From Balanoglossus misakiensis (lineage: Eukaryota > Hemichordata): a stretch of DNA of 64,000 bases. The position numbers and the translations under genes are program-made. The stretch spans positions 248,001 through 312,000 of the forward strand of contig CM082593.2 in NCBI GenBank assembly GCA_040954595.2. Direction: 5' to 3'. Shown in pieces: positions 1 to 52,087 of the stretch. Below the pieces are notes generated by a model. The model had not been told where the DNA came from. It made no database searches and saw nothing but the letters and a program-made list of their open reading frames with translations. The stretch's first letter is position 1. Each line of letters starts with the position of its first letter.

Positions 1-431
1 TGAATAATTTGGTTGTGACAGCGTGATATCGTACTTCAGGTATATGATAGTCTCTTGTACGTGAAGATATAAGTATTTCATTTCATATCTTGGGTTTAAT
101 TCGCTATTTTCACGTATTTTTCATTCACTAAAAAGTGGGGCCGTCATTATGAAATATTGATGTTTTGACATACTATATTAACCCCGCATTAGCCCTGTTT
201 GCTTACACCGATAGAACATTTCGTCCAAGTTAAGTGTTTGACTGAAACGGCGAGCAAATATTTGAACTGCCTCGTATTTTACTGAATATCGTATGAGGTG
301 AACGATGTTGCTGACAAGCTATGTGGCCTGTGCGAATGTTTACATGAGTTTGATGATCGAGAGACCTTTTTTTGACAGGCTATACAATGTGGTAACCTTG
401 GATCCACGCAGCGCACTGAGCTGAGATTTCA

Positions 432-821
432 TCAACCCAGGCGATGGAGACACACAATTTCGAGTTCAATTGTCGCAGTGAGTGACCAAGGTTCTGTCAT
501 ATAATTCAGAGGGAGACAGACAAAATAGATGCTACAAAAGAATATCAGTAAATTTATGTTGTTGCTTAGCAATGGGATGTGCGTTGAGAGACGGGAGCGT
601 ACTAAAAGACTGTGTATAGGGCTTCTAAACCGAGGCCCTTTCACTGTCGTTGATGGGAGACACTATAACCATCTTTACAGCTTAATATTGTACTCACCTT
701 TTGGAAATTTAAACTCAACAGTTGACCGGATGCTTGTTGAAATGTCACTGAACCATTCTCCTTGCTGTCTGGACGGGTCACGCCGAATAAAATCCAAAAC
801 AAAGCGATGAAATATCGGCAT
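432..821 (-). CDS. Doubtful two-exon small ORF
   Basis: Candidate only. An ATG at 821-819 opens a frame that ends at a clean splice donor (CCAAAAG then gtgagt) at 698. A possible acceptor (tatgacag) lies before 493, and joining the two keeps the frame to a TGA at 432-434, giving 61 residues. The first exon has a mixed polar/aromatic composition that looks protein-like. I recognise no family. The open frame also extends upstream of the chosen ATG to 1007, so the true start is unknown. It could equally be the first exon of a larger gene continuing beyond the left edge, or chance. It lies downstream of KAT6 in the same orientation. Confidence 0.22.
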
Positions 822-1951
822 AGAAGTACGCGAGGTGCTGACGGTCGAACTCCCGTTTTCTAGTTCGTGTGTGAAAAGCGCCCACATACACTTCCAAACA
901 TATCTTGTATGAACGCGTAATATAAGCCAATCAACGCAAAGAACAAGACCCCTTGAGGGCCCATAATTATGAATAATATATAAGCACATAGATATTATGC
1001 GTCGCATGTATATACTGCGGTACTATCGATCACTTTTTTTATTTCATCTATTTATTAGATAATATAGCTATTGCGGCGTGGGAGTAAACTGGTTTCTAAT
1101 TTATCCCGACACGCAGTACAGAAGGCTGTCTTGTTCGGAATAGCCACTTCCAGGCATGCGAACAGCTGCTGGTGTTACGGACCTTTTGACCAGCAGAGTT
1201 CGTCGCCTGCACTTTGCACATAGCATATTAAATTTCCTCATAAATTTCGCAATTATCACAATTGTGTAGTTTCAAAACAAAGGAACGTTAATAGCATCTT
1301 TTCCAGGCCATATATAGTTGATATGTTGTACGAGCTGCTCTATCAAGAACATTAGAGCTAAAGTTTACCCGTTTACGTTCGTGTAGGCCTACTCTTTGAA
1401 GAAAAAAATATCTTGGGACATGTTTAATTATTTCCATCCAATGTCTAGGAACAAGCCTGTATTCAGACTTTATAAACCCAAGCCCGGCTTATTTCAGAAA
1501 AGCGTTTTTCCCCAGTATGTTCCAGTAAAGTTTCCATCTTAGTTTTTTTTGTAAAGTTTCCTTCATATTTTTGTGAGCTTGGTATATACCTCGGAATAGT
1601 AACCTTTATCCAAAATTGACACGCGCAGGTATCGATCGTTTAAAAAAGGTTCTGGTGTAGTTAGTTTTACATCATAGCATTAATCTTCGGAACTTGTGGA
1701 GAAATTACCCAAGCAACAATTGGCAACTTCGAATGGACGAGTGGGTACGTCTATGATTTCACTGTACGAATTTGAAATAAGGTTATTTGTTGATTTTTCC
1801 CGACATGGTAGAAATTTGTTTCATAAAATGATGGATTTAGCCAATATTTCCATTTTATCATACTTAATATCATCGAATCATTTAGAAATATACGTACGTG
1901 TTTGCAGTATATGGTCTTTCTGATTCTGGAAAATATTTTTCCCACTGGCAG
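822..1951. other. Non-coding stretch, nothing recognised
   Basis: AT-rich sequence with only short chance reading frames. A small inverted repeat (CTGCTGGT ... ACCAGCAG) lies near 1160-1195. No gene, RNA or mobile element is recognisable. Confidence 0.4.
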
Positions 1952-2211
1952 CGAGGAATCCAAAAATTCGCATTCAGTTACTACAAATTGAAAACTATCT
2001 CAGGCAGTTTCATGAAGCAATCACAGTGCAACCAACAGAAATCCTACCGGTATTTGCCACCCCTCCCCATCACGCCCCAGCCCAATACTGGATGATCCCA
2101 GACCTCTCACGCACAAGCAAGAGCGTCTCGCTCGAACCAACGAGACCGCCCCGAGCGACGGATATCCCAGTCTTAGATCGATATCAAATACCAGTTGCTT
2201 CTGAAATGTAA
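1952..2211 (+). other. Possible terminal exon or degraded element ORF
   Basis: After a good acceptor (tttttcccactggcag) a frame stays open to the TAA at 2209-2211. Around 2090-2165 the DNA is distinctly richer in GC and CpG than its surroundings and encodes a Pro/Arg/Ser-rich stretch preceded by an amphipathic segment. I recognise no family. Upstream exons would have to lie at 1-1900, where none is evident. It may be the last exon of a plus-strand gene, a remnant of a mobile-element ORF, or chance. Confidence 0.2.
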
Positions 2212-2904
2212 CGTAGATTCTATATAGAAAGTTCTCCACATCGTCACTCGATTATAGTTGCAATACATCTCTAAAACACCCTGAAAATATATTTGATAGA
2301 CGAAAATATCGATGGGTGAAAAAAGACCAGCGTGAAAAAAGACTGACAAATCAAGAATTGAAGGAACTGAAATCGCCAGTGGGGTAAATGCCCAAATCTT
2401 TAGTGAACAAGTCACTGATTTAGAACGTAGGCGTAAAGGTTTTTTGGTTTCTCAGTTTGTCATAAAAGGTTTTATGCCTTTTTCTAATTATTGATGTTAC
2501 ACAACTTCATTTAGTCATGACATTATTAATTTGACCTTGGCCCAATTTGCGTTTGAATCTTACCTTTACAAGAAAGGTGGGCGTATGTCTCTAAGAACTG
2601 ACACTTGACAGATGAAAGTGTTTGGAGAATGACATCAGTAAATTGTCAAACAAAACAGAAATGTACCTAGTAATGTCAAACGACAGCAATGTGTCCACTG
2701 TGACTCAGTTAACAAAAATATGATTCATTTTTAATAATTTATTGTCAGGGGCTTTAATCATGATTGTTTCCAACTGAGATTTCGCTTTTACTTTTATATC
2801 ACAGCTTGAGACAAATGTCACACTTTGTAGGTTGCATTATTCACAATGTGAACTGAACTATGACAATCTCAAGAAGACACAAAATATCTTGCATATTAAA
2901 GAAT

Positions 2905-4949
2905 GTATATAATTTATTTCAATAAACAATATGTGTACAAGGCAGATGACAGCACTGATATTTTCTATGAAGATTAAACACTACAAAAAAGCTCTGAATT
3001 TCTTACTGAGCATCTAAAAAGAGTCAAGAATGTTATTTTCAAGAATACCATATTACAAAATATGTAAATAATCCACAGCAGAAAGATTATGCATAAATGT
3101 GTGTATTGGTTGAATGATGATTCTCAAAGTTGAATCATTCAGTTCCATGCAGGGATTACTTGAACAATCATCACCAACTATGACATTCACAGTACATGCC
3201 AGGTGCGTTTCAGTTTTGTCAACCAATCAATTTTAACCTCATCTGGTTTTACGCTGATCAGAGGTAAGTTCATACCATTTCATGGTGTCTTTAGAAAATA
3301 CCAAGTACTACAATCTCTGTCTTCCTTATGATTTGCAAATCCTATCAGTGAATTTCATTAAACTGATGAATAAAAAAAATGTACCTGACTGAAATTGAAT
3401 GATTTGTTTAACGGCATTGCTTGGAGATTTGCATAAATTATAACATTAACTATAAGGGTGTGTGGTATAATATATGTACCTTTCTGGAGAACATGTGTGG
3501 CTTAGTCAATTACAGATCCAGCACTGCAAACTCAAATGTTTTGCTGGGGTTGAGAAATTGAATTAACCTTGTTACCACTATAGATAATATAGACCAATCC
3601 CCCATGTTTCCTATGATCAAGCTGGTTCTGTCCATTAGGAAAATAGGGGTTACAGGGTCTAATGAGTGTAACCATAAATGATTAAATACTTGAATGAATG
3701 TAAAATTAAATTCTGTTATCTAGGGGTAGACACATCAATCCTCAATGATTTTGTAATACAGAATATGAATTCTTTAAGTGCAGCCACAAACACAGACAGA
3801 CACATATGTACCAGGTAGGGATGTTTTAATTTAGGCAAACTAAACTCCAGTATTTATGAAAAGGTAATCCTGACCATGTGACACCGTCCAACTTAGTTTA
3901 AGTGTCCCAGGTGTGTTCTTATAACATGCAAATGATAATAAACCATTTTTTCCATATTATTTTTACAATTCCTGTGGCAGTTTACAGATCTTTTCATTAT
4001 TGGTCTTAGGTCACCAAACTGAACAAACAAACAACAACAAAAAAACTAACAAAAATGAAAATTTACAAAATTCACTTCACACTCTATGTTGAGAGCGATC
4101 CAATGGCAGCTGTATCAACATTAAAATTGACTCTTGAGAAGAGTAAAACCAAAATATACAAGCCAGTGTTGTCAGTTCAAATGGTGAAGATTTGCAAGGA
4201 GACCTACATGTGAGTGAATTTAAAGACTTGAAATTGGAGCATCTGAACAAATGCAGAGAACAAGTGTAAGAAAATATAGGAAACTACAGAATTAGCATCA
4301 AAACAGCTCTGCTGCTATACATTGTCATCAAAGTCCAAACTTGAAGTACACATAAAATAGGTTTCGAGAAAACGCTGTCTTCACAAAAATACATAACACA
4401 ATAGTTCCACATACACAAATCTACAAGAATTAAAAATTTGTTGTCTTTAACAGAAATAATACTACAGACGCACTGAGAAAAAATGCCAGTATTTGTTTAT
4501 AAACATGACAGTTACAAGACATTATATACAGCAATAAGGCTAGATTAGGTCATCAAACCACACGCACATTAGAATATTCTGCAAATTTTATCTACAGGTT
4601 CTGAGAAAAGGCAGAATACTCTTTGAAATGGTGTTTTTATATATCTTTTTAAATTTGTTTTTGATGCTGATGGTGCAACTACTTTTAATCTGCAAGTAGC
4701 TCTTCTTATACAGCTTTATTTTCTGCTATTTTCAAGAAAAAATCTGATTTGTCCAAAAATAAAACAAACAAAAAAGGAAAATGTACATCACATAAAACTT
4801 AACACATTTTGGTAGAGTCAAGAGATATCTACTCATTAAATCAACTGTTTCAGTTCATTCTTTATGAAAAAGCCAAATAAATAAGATTTAGAACAGTTCC
4901 ATAATAACTATTATTAGAATAATCCTTTGCACTATGTTTTCTTTTTTTT
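2905..4949 (-). other. KAT6: Probable 3' UTR of KAT6
   Basis: This is non-coding sequence directly after the KAT6 stop codon. On the minus strand, AATAAA hexamers occur near 4716-4721 and near 2908-2913, so both short and long 3' UTR forms are possible. No open frame of note is present. Assignment rests on position and hexamers only, and the true cleavage site is unknown. Confidence 0.45.
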
Positions 4950-29704
<24,755 letters not shown>

Positions 29705-31549
29705 TATGCCTATGTGTGTATACAGGTTTCCATACTTAACAGTTTGGCTCCAAAACCAATGGGGTAATCAATTTCTGATCATGAAGCTTATATCAGGTTT
29801 TCGAAACACGGCAGACTAAAATAGATTAATCCTTCCCCTCTCCTCCCTTCCGTTTAACTCCGAGCTGTCAACCTGTGGTAAAAATAATGCGATGATAAAA
29901 ATAAAGTTACCAACAAGTTTTCATGTCTTTGTCCAACCTGAACTTGAAGGGCTTCTTTTGTGTGTGAGTCACTCGCAACATACTATCCAAGTGTGTACGA
30001 ACCTGCGCGTGACTCATCCTATCAACTCGCCACTGCACTGGAACTTTACAACAGTCGTTTTTTCATCATAAAAACGACTTTAAACAAATATCTACATATT
30101 TAACATAGACACTAGATTAATGAAAATTACTAACTTGTATGCTGCAAAGTATTTTGTGAGATGATGACCCCGGACAAAGCCCACAAAAACCCACAACTCA
30201 CTTCCAGCTTTGTTTACACTCGCTTCGGATGTAGCTTTCGTTAGACAAACGTAAACATAAGTGATCAAAAGCACAGCGAAACTCGATATTATATCGCATC
30301 ACCGCATACAATTATAAATAAGCAATTATAATACATAATATTGTAATGATTTTCATTAATTTGAACTACCTACTTCAGTTTGGTTCTGGTATTTAGAGGT
30401 CAAATTCAAATCAAGAAACAACATGGCGCAGTCCTGTTACATTTCAAACAACCAAAGGTCACGCACCGGGCGATTTTTCCAGTAAAAGTGGACTCTGAGT
30501 TATCGTTACTCACCATGTGATATCCAATATTCTTTGCTCATGATCTTCGTTCTGCAAATAGCTCAAATATATAACCCTTGTCTGATGGGGAAGAGGCAAA
30601 TCCTAGCAGCTCAGATTGCAAAACAAAGCTGCGTTTCTACTACAGAGGTTCAACGGTCCGCGACCCACTAACAAAAAGCACCCCCGACTGGCCCCAGTCC
30701 TCCTCTACTGCTACAAAATAACGTCTAAAAAACTTCACAAATTCTTGAAGGTCCTATTATAAGTTCTTCTGGTAATATTGGACTCACGTAGCTCAAAATG
30801 TTGATGAATATATAATTTCTTCTGACTACTCAACAAAAGATTCAATAGTGACTCGCCAAACAGTTTAGCTCAAACGTCACCTTTGAGGGCCTCTAGCTTA
30901 GGAGAATTTAGAGTCTGATCCTGTAATGAAACGTGCTTCGTCCTAAAATTACTAAAGTTATATTACCCAGTGAAATAGTTACCACCAAAAACGTTCTGTA
31001 TACTTTCTAACTTGTCGGTTATTTAGAGAAAGGTGCTTGGTTTGCCAAATACCCCGAAAACATATTAGAATTTCAAGTAATGTGGCAGATTTTTCCCAGA
31101 GAAAAAAATACTACCTAAGAGATGTAATCTTGACGTCGATTGGTCAAGGTATACGTAACAAAACTTTTGATTGGCTACTTTGAAGTCATATACGCCTTAA
31201 GAGGGATTTAATTATTCTTGTCTGGGTCTTCATTCTTTGTCTAATTGCGTTCTGTTTTCTATTGAACACTTTTACGGGAGCATGCACACAAAAGTAGACT
31301 GCGTCTGATGTATCTGAATGGGATGTATGTACTCAATGGTGTTAAAAAAGAAGGATTGAATCTGTTTACGCATTGAAAGGGGCCAAGCTTTAGGTTGCGC
31401 CATTAAAATTAGGGGCGGAAGTTCGACGACCCCGACACAATTGCTGCCTAGTGATGGCGCTCTTACTGTGTTTTAAGACATTTCCCATGGGTGATATTAT
31501 TAAAAAATAAAAACAAAAACAGCTTGAGTAGATTCATTGAAATCATTTT
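29705..31549. promoter_or_regulatory. KAT6 5' region and spacer to ADK
   Basis: This spacer lies between the KAT6 start codon and the ADK 3' end. On the minus strand a good acceptor (tatttttaccacag) at about 29873 suggests that the first coding exon begins there with a short 5' UTR, so at least one upstream non-coding exon would exist. GC-box and ETS-like sequence (ggggcggaagt) occurs near 31411-31421. No protein gene is seen. The transcription start is unknown. Confidence 0.4.
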
Positions 31550-31759
31550 AATTCCAAAACACCAATTTCCCCTGATCATAAAGGTATTACACATGATTTT
31601 GTATTCCAAACGTCACAAAATAGAAACATTCCCTTGTTGTATGACATGATAGTGGCAAATGCTAGTTAGAAAAGATCAAATTGTCTACAATATGTCACCT
31701 GATATGCAACAAAGGAAAATTCCTGGTTGTGACATTCAAGTGATGATTTGTAAATTTCA

Positions 31760-36028
<4,269 letters not shown>

Positions 36029-36768
36029 CTTGGAGAAAAGGATTACAGTGACTGACAGAGGGCGCCATTCACATGCTGCAACATACACATGATACACGTG
36101 CACCATGAATAAATAGTGGACTCTTGATGTGGTATCTACTTTTCAAAGAGAACTTCTTCATTTTATTTGAATCAGACCAGAATCACCCAATGCTTCACAT
36201 CATATAATGCAAGAATTTACACAAAGTTTACCACACATATCCAACCATAATTTTTCAATAGAGTTTATTACAAAACAAGGCAGTTATTTACTGAGACCCA
36301 AAACTCAATCTGAGTAAAATCAGGTTTACGCAATTACAGTTTACACTAAATTTTATTCAGATGGTTTAGATAAAAAATCATAATTTCTAGTTTTAGTGGA
36401 AGACTTGAAATTATGGACTGGCATTACATCTTCCAGAAATCCAAAGCAAAAATATCAAAACACAAAATTCTGGGCTAATTTACATCTTGCACTCAACAAC
36501 TTATTAGTGCACAGATGGGTGGCAAACAAAAAACAGGTTGGTGGGCCCATCTAAAACCCCTCTAGGAGAAACACTGAATATAATGCAGGATGGACATCAA
36601 AATATCTTTCAAGATACATCGTTTGAAATAGTGGAACAGCTGTAGTGAGATTCGAATGTTTGTAGAGCACTGCATTGAGATACAGCCAGAATGGGAGAAT
36701 TTGCTCCATTTCCTGAATCCTGGCTGTCTAAATGTCAGAAGTCCTACTGCACTGCACTGCAGCCTGCT
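36029..36768. promoter_or_regulatory. ADK promoter and ASH2L 3' UTR
   Basis: The ADK start codon sits in CTCCAAGATGGCTGAACC on the minus strand, a good match to the YY1 element that often overlaps translation starts. Minus-strand AATAAA sites near 36262 and 36355 probably end the ASH2L transcript about 0.4-0.5 kb after its stop. The two genes are therefore very close, with ADK downstream of ASH2L. Confidence 0.5.
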
Positions 36769-39700
36769 TTAAAAATAGACAGCTGCAGCAGTTGCAGCAT
36801 CAATGTAGTCTTGTTCATGATCCACATGGTAGAGAATATCGGCAAGTGTGTGTTCCACCATAGCTTGTGTTGCTGTTGTTTGCATCGGTTGATACGCTGT
36901 TGTGTCTTTGGGTGGGTACTTGAAGTCTGGACCAAAGTTGACAGACACCTATCAGTCAAGATAAATAAGGATGACCATACAGGATCAGGTTGCAAAACAC
37001 AGATAACATTCAATGAAGTGGGGCAGCGTTTTATCAGCAGACATACGACTTTGGATTTAAGTTTCATTCATACTCCATCTCTTGTTCTTAGGGACTGGGT
37101 ATTATGATGATTACTTACTAGAAAATGATTGGCTTTTCTCAGGTGTTTTGTGGGCGTGTCAGACTAAGTGACTAATGTAGTTTGTATCACATTTGATGGT
37201 ATTGATGAATATCAGTGTACATACCGTTGCATTCTTGTAGAGTGATAGGGCAGGATAGTACATTCCTTCGTAGACACCATTAAATGCTACTCCCTGGCTT
37301 ACACCATTCTTATAAAATACGATCTGTAAGGAAATTGTGAGGTAAAGTATGGGTGGGGAGTTTTCAAAATCTTCAAAAACACAAATTCACTTGTGCATAC
37401 AAACACACGCCAAAGACAGCACATACAGACACTTACTATTTATCCATTTGGTTTCCAACAACAATTCATTGATAAATGACATCTGAAAACTAAAAAGAAA
37501 CTCACCTTGCTGCTCTCGGCCATTTCCTGCAAACCCTTTTCAGTTTCCTGGACAAAATCTTTCACTTCAAAATATAAATGACTCTTAAACTTAATCAACG
37601 CCTGTAAATTAGGAAAGAAATCACAGATTATTCTGAATGAACAGAATTACTGCTCTTTACGTGGAACTGAGAATGACTTCTTAGAGACGTACAAGTACTG
37701 TCATATCTGGTTGCAATATTCATCAGCCAATTGTGAGAATACACTCTACACTAAACAGGAAACCATACCTTATCTTTGCAGGTAGCTGGCAGTAACTTGA
37801 CTGGATCCTGAGTTTCTGGCAGAAAAATCATGAACCCAAGTGTATCACCCTGGCTGTATTCCTCAGCGTAACGGACTCCGCGACTCTGATGGAATTTGGT
37901 TCCTTTCATACTTCGCCATGAATAGCCAAATTTATCATAGCCTAGGGGAGCCTGAAGATTACCTGGCAAAACATAATTATTCACAATTTATTTTTCTCAT
38001 CTTTTGTTCAGTTTTGGGGCTGCTTGAAAATAAGGAATTACTGTGGTATCACTATTATAAGTATGTAGTGTTGAACTGTTCTAATGAGCAAAAGAAGAAG
38101 TTCATACCTAGACTTTGAGCCCATCCCAAACGTACTGCTGTTTCGGGTGGCATTTCTTCTATGGTAGCTTCCCAATACCAAACACCTCTGGATACACCAT
38201 GTGTTGCTCTGACCATGCAGTATCCCTTGTCACCAGTCACTGCAAGACGGTCTTCTGATATCTTCAGTTGTGGAGCTGTAATATCAAGACAAGAAATCTG
38301 GTTTATTGGGGGTTTGTTTATTTCTATGAACACAAAAGAATTGCTTGTGGGTTTCTTTATTGCTATAAGAAAGTGCTTGCAGAAATTATCACCTCTGTCA
38401 TGCAGCGCTAGAAGAACTTCTGATGAAAGGGCTGTTCTATACAGATGTGCAGGGATTGGTTTGCCAGCCCATTGGTCCAAATCAAAGGCAGCACTAGGTG
38501 CATGGGGATCAGTCTCTGTCAAAATATATCTGTATCCATCTTTATTGTACGGATGTTCTAATGGGTAGCCATGGGATGGTAGCCTTTGTGATGAACTTAA
38601 ATCCCTGTAAAAATGAGTCAATGAAACAAAATATCAGATGAAGTTATCACCTAATAAAACAAAGGCATTTTCATTAACCCTTCGCGCTCTGACAATTGAT
38701 GACAAATGACCTATGACATCATTCAGAAGATTCTTCTGAGACAGGTGGGCAAAGAGTTCAGAAGCAAAAACAGCTGCAATTTTTAAATTTTAGATCACAA
38801 AACATACACTTGAGTAATCAATACATTACCCTCTCGTTTTCTTTGACACAGCACCCGATGTATTGCTGTCTAAGGCTTTTCTTTTTGCACCTCGACTTTT
38901 GCTGATTGACGACGATAAACTACCTGCAAAATAAACAAATAAAAAACATTGATGATGTTGGTGTTCATGTTATAATATGTCAGTCAAACATCAAAATCAC
39001 AAAAACAACCAATCACTAACCGTTAGATGACACAGACGGTAATTTCTGACCATTTTCAATTCCTTTCATACTGGATAACTTGACATTTGGTTCATAGTTT
39101 GGTACTATGTTGACTAGGTTCTGAAAAGAATCATTGGAACATCTTAGCAAACCATATCAACAACTGTATTGCAATGTTGTTTGAATGTATATACTAGGCA
39201 GTCAATAAATTAATTCTAAAAGTTATTCTCACCTGATCTACCAGACCAAACAGTGGATAGTCACTCTCATCAGCAACATCTATTGGTCTTTCCTTGCAGA
39301 CAAAAACATCACTGTCTTTTATCTGAAAGAAAAACAACCTTCTTTTACACCTTTGTTCATTCCATTAGTCTTATTTTGTGAAATGTCTTTACCTTACACC
39401 ATTTGAATATATTTTGTTCCCTTACACTCTTACTTCGGTCAAACACTTATTCTGTTTAACACTTTTACAAACCAAAATTAAACGTATCAGTTCACACTTA
39501 TCATACCATTGTCTTGACCATTGTGATATGCCATGTCTGTCTAACTCTCCGTGGCATTGTAGTTAAGATTTCCCAGTTTTTCTCCAGGAATGGAATGATT
39601 TCTTTGTCTTTGGAAAACAGTATCTGTGGAGGATTATCATTTCTATGCTGAACCATCAGATTTGCAATGGCTGTCTGGCACATCTGACTGAAACCTATGT

Positions 39701-41293
39701 GGCAAGATCAAACAGGAAAAATGATACCATTTTGCAGAAAACCAGGCCTACATTGACATTGTTGAGACAAACATTAGAAATCATTATATGCATACATTTT
39801 TGTAATTTAGGACTTACTAGCTTGCTTCTTGGAAAAGATTTCAGCTCTACTAACACTGCAAAATCTACAGTAGAATACATAGTTGGTCATGAATGGCACA
39901 CACTTTCTGTAAGGAAATAAAGATAAAAAATATGATTAGAAAGATTTTGAAGATCAATTCTGAATCAAATACATCTGCATCTTTTTACAGTATTAGTGTA
40001 GAAGATAATGAGCCAACAGCAACTATCTGAACAATACAATACAGTCAGAATGACTGTGGGATCCTTTCTAGTATGTGTCCATAATTCCCATTGTAAGGCA
40101 CTGGACAAAGCACTGCATGTTGCTATTGTAATTAGCAATTTAGACAAGCACCTACCCCAAATCACACTCCAGTTTACTTTCAGGAAACCATTTTAAGCAA
40201 TGTGCACACTGGACTTCAATACCTTCTAAAGTGTGTTCATAACTCCTGCAAAATGAATGAAAAATTTTAAATACAAACATTCATGATTAGTCATGCTGTG
40301 GAACATCAGACCAACTGTCCTGTTTGTAAATAAAGAAGATTCAAAATGAAGAAAAACACCGACAATAGTACATACCCATAATTCGCATCCTGTGTGTTCA
40401 GCAACTTCTTCTGTAATTCTTCAAAGTTACTTGAAGTGATAGTCTCTGACGCTGCGGCACTGGTCAGTGAGGATGTGGATGATGATGTTGATAATGACAG
40501 CACTGCTGGTGCAGATGCTGAGTGTACCATAGAAGCTGATGACGTCACAGCCACTGATGATGATGATACCGCTGCGGTTTCTTCTTTTTCATCAGTAGGT
40601 TTCTCTGTTGCCTCTGTTGCCGTATCTGTTATGTCTGGTTTGCTTGAAGTGACATCTTCTGATGGAGTGACCTGTGATGTGCTTGATACATCCTCTACAG
40701 GTGCCGAGGGTGACGACACTGCAGTGGTACTGGTAGGGACTGTATCTGATGTGGTTACCTCAGCACTGCTACTTGCTGCTGGTTCACTTGAAGACGCTGG
40801 CTCATCCACGTCCATCTTTTCAACTTTGTCATCTTCTTTCTCACTGGTGCTCTCAGCTGGGAGCTCACTTGAAATCAATCAAAAGGTTGAGAATGTGAAG
40901 GCAGTTCTACTCAAATGTGTGTGATGACTGCTTTTTGCAGACTTTTGTCATTACTCACACATTTGTGCCTGTGAACAATGCATTATCATTGGTCACTGCA
41001 GATGCTTTGGTTCAGAAACACCAGGCCACAGTCCTTCAATCACATGTGATAGAGCTGAGGAACTGCGACCTGCTGTACATTACAACATACACATGTACAA
41101 CACTGCATGGCACTGTTTGTAAACAAACGGTCCCGAGCAAGCGTTTAGCAAAACCGACCGGTTTTCACAAACGTCTAGCTACAGTAAAGGTTTTGCTATT
41201 AAAGCGTCAAAAACACGACGTTCACCCTTTATTTTAACGCAATTCCAATCTTTTCGGTCAATTTCAAACCTACCTCGCTTTGTCTTCCGCCAT
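36769..41293 (-). CDS. ASH2L: ASH2L, WRAD subunit of COMPASS/MLL H3K4 methyltransferases
   Basis: Nuclear scaffold that, with WDR5, RBBP5 and DPY30, activates MLL/SET1 enzymes. Coding exons: 41293-41274, 40867-40376, 40245-40156, 39906-39818, 39694-39507, 39322-39233, 39120-39021, 38923-38830, 38604-38393, 38275-38108, 37962-37769, 37601-37506, 37323-37225, 36948-36769. They join in frame to 703 aa (human 628). The excess is a long Ser/Thr/Glu-rich N-terminal exon (to residue ~170). It is followed by the atypical PHD zinc segment (C-x2-C in [13 protein letters not shown]), the winged-helix DNA-binding region ([15 protein letters not shown] ... WHITMVKTM), a basic linker, and the split SPRY domain ([46 protein letters not shown]). 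The DPY30-binding helix [12 protein letters not shown] lies at the C-terminus. The tail then ends Ala-rich, unlike the vertebrate ending. Confidence 0.96.
40868..41273. other. First ASH2L intron
   Basis: A 406-bp intron after the 20-bp first coding exon. Its first part carries CpG-rich promoter-proximal sequence; nothing else is recognised. Confidence 0.6.
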
Positions 41294-41706
41294 CACAGCA
41301 AAGTATTATCGCGAGACTATGGTGTTCTCGCGGTTTACGTGGCCCAGTTTCAATCCTGATTTCTACAGATTTTAATAACAAACTACGCCAATTTAGCTTT
41401 CAGTTCTGCTGGTCTATCAACTGAAATAAGAAAACATCCATCTGTGCATATATGCTTCTTGGAAACACACATTGTTTTTCAGAAACTGCATATTTCATAA
41501 ATATGTTGCAGTGATCTCATCGAAAACAAGGAATTGTGGGACATTTCCGCCATCTTACACATCGTACGGCCCCCTTCGTGATTCATTCTCATATTTCATG
41601 CAGAATCGGCTCGTCCCGTCAGCGGTACAGACTTGTAATGAAGAAATTTTGAAAGTTATATTTCTGATATCATTTTAAAAGTTTCCATCGATTAATCGGT
41701 TTAGCC
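41294..41706. promoter_or_regulatory. Divergent promoter of ASH2L and the AAK1/BMP2K kinase
   Basis: Only 413 bp separate the two start codons, which point away from each other. The segment holds an inverted pair CGCGAGA (41311-41317) and TCTCGCG (41327-41333), halves of the TCTCGCGAGA element known from bidirectional promoters. It also has a YY1-like CCGCCATCTTA near 41548-41558 and several CpGs. Shared regulation of the two genes is inferred. Confidence 0.6.
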
Positions 41707-52087
<10,381 letters not shown>

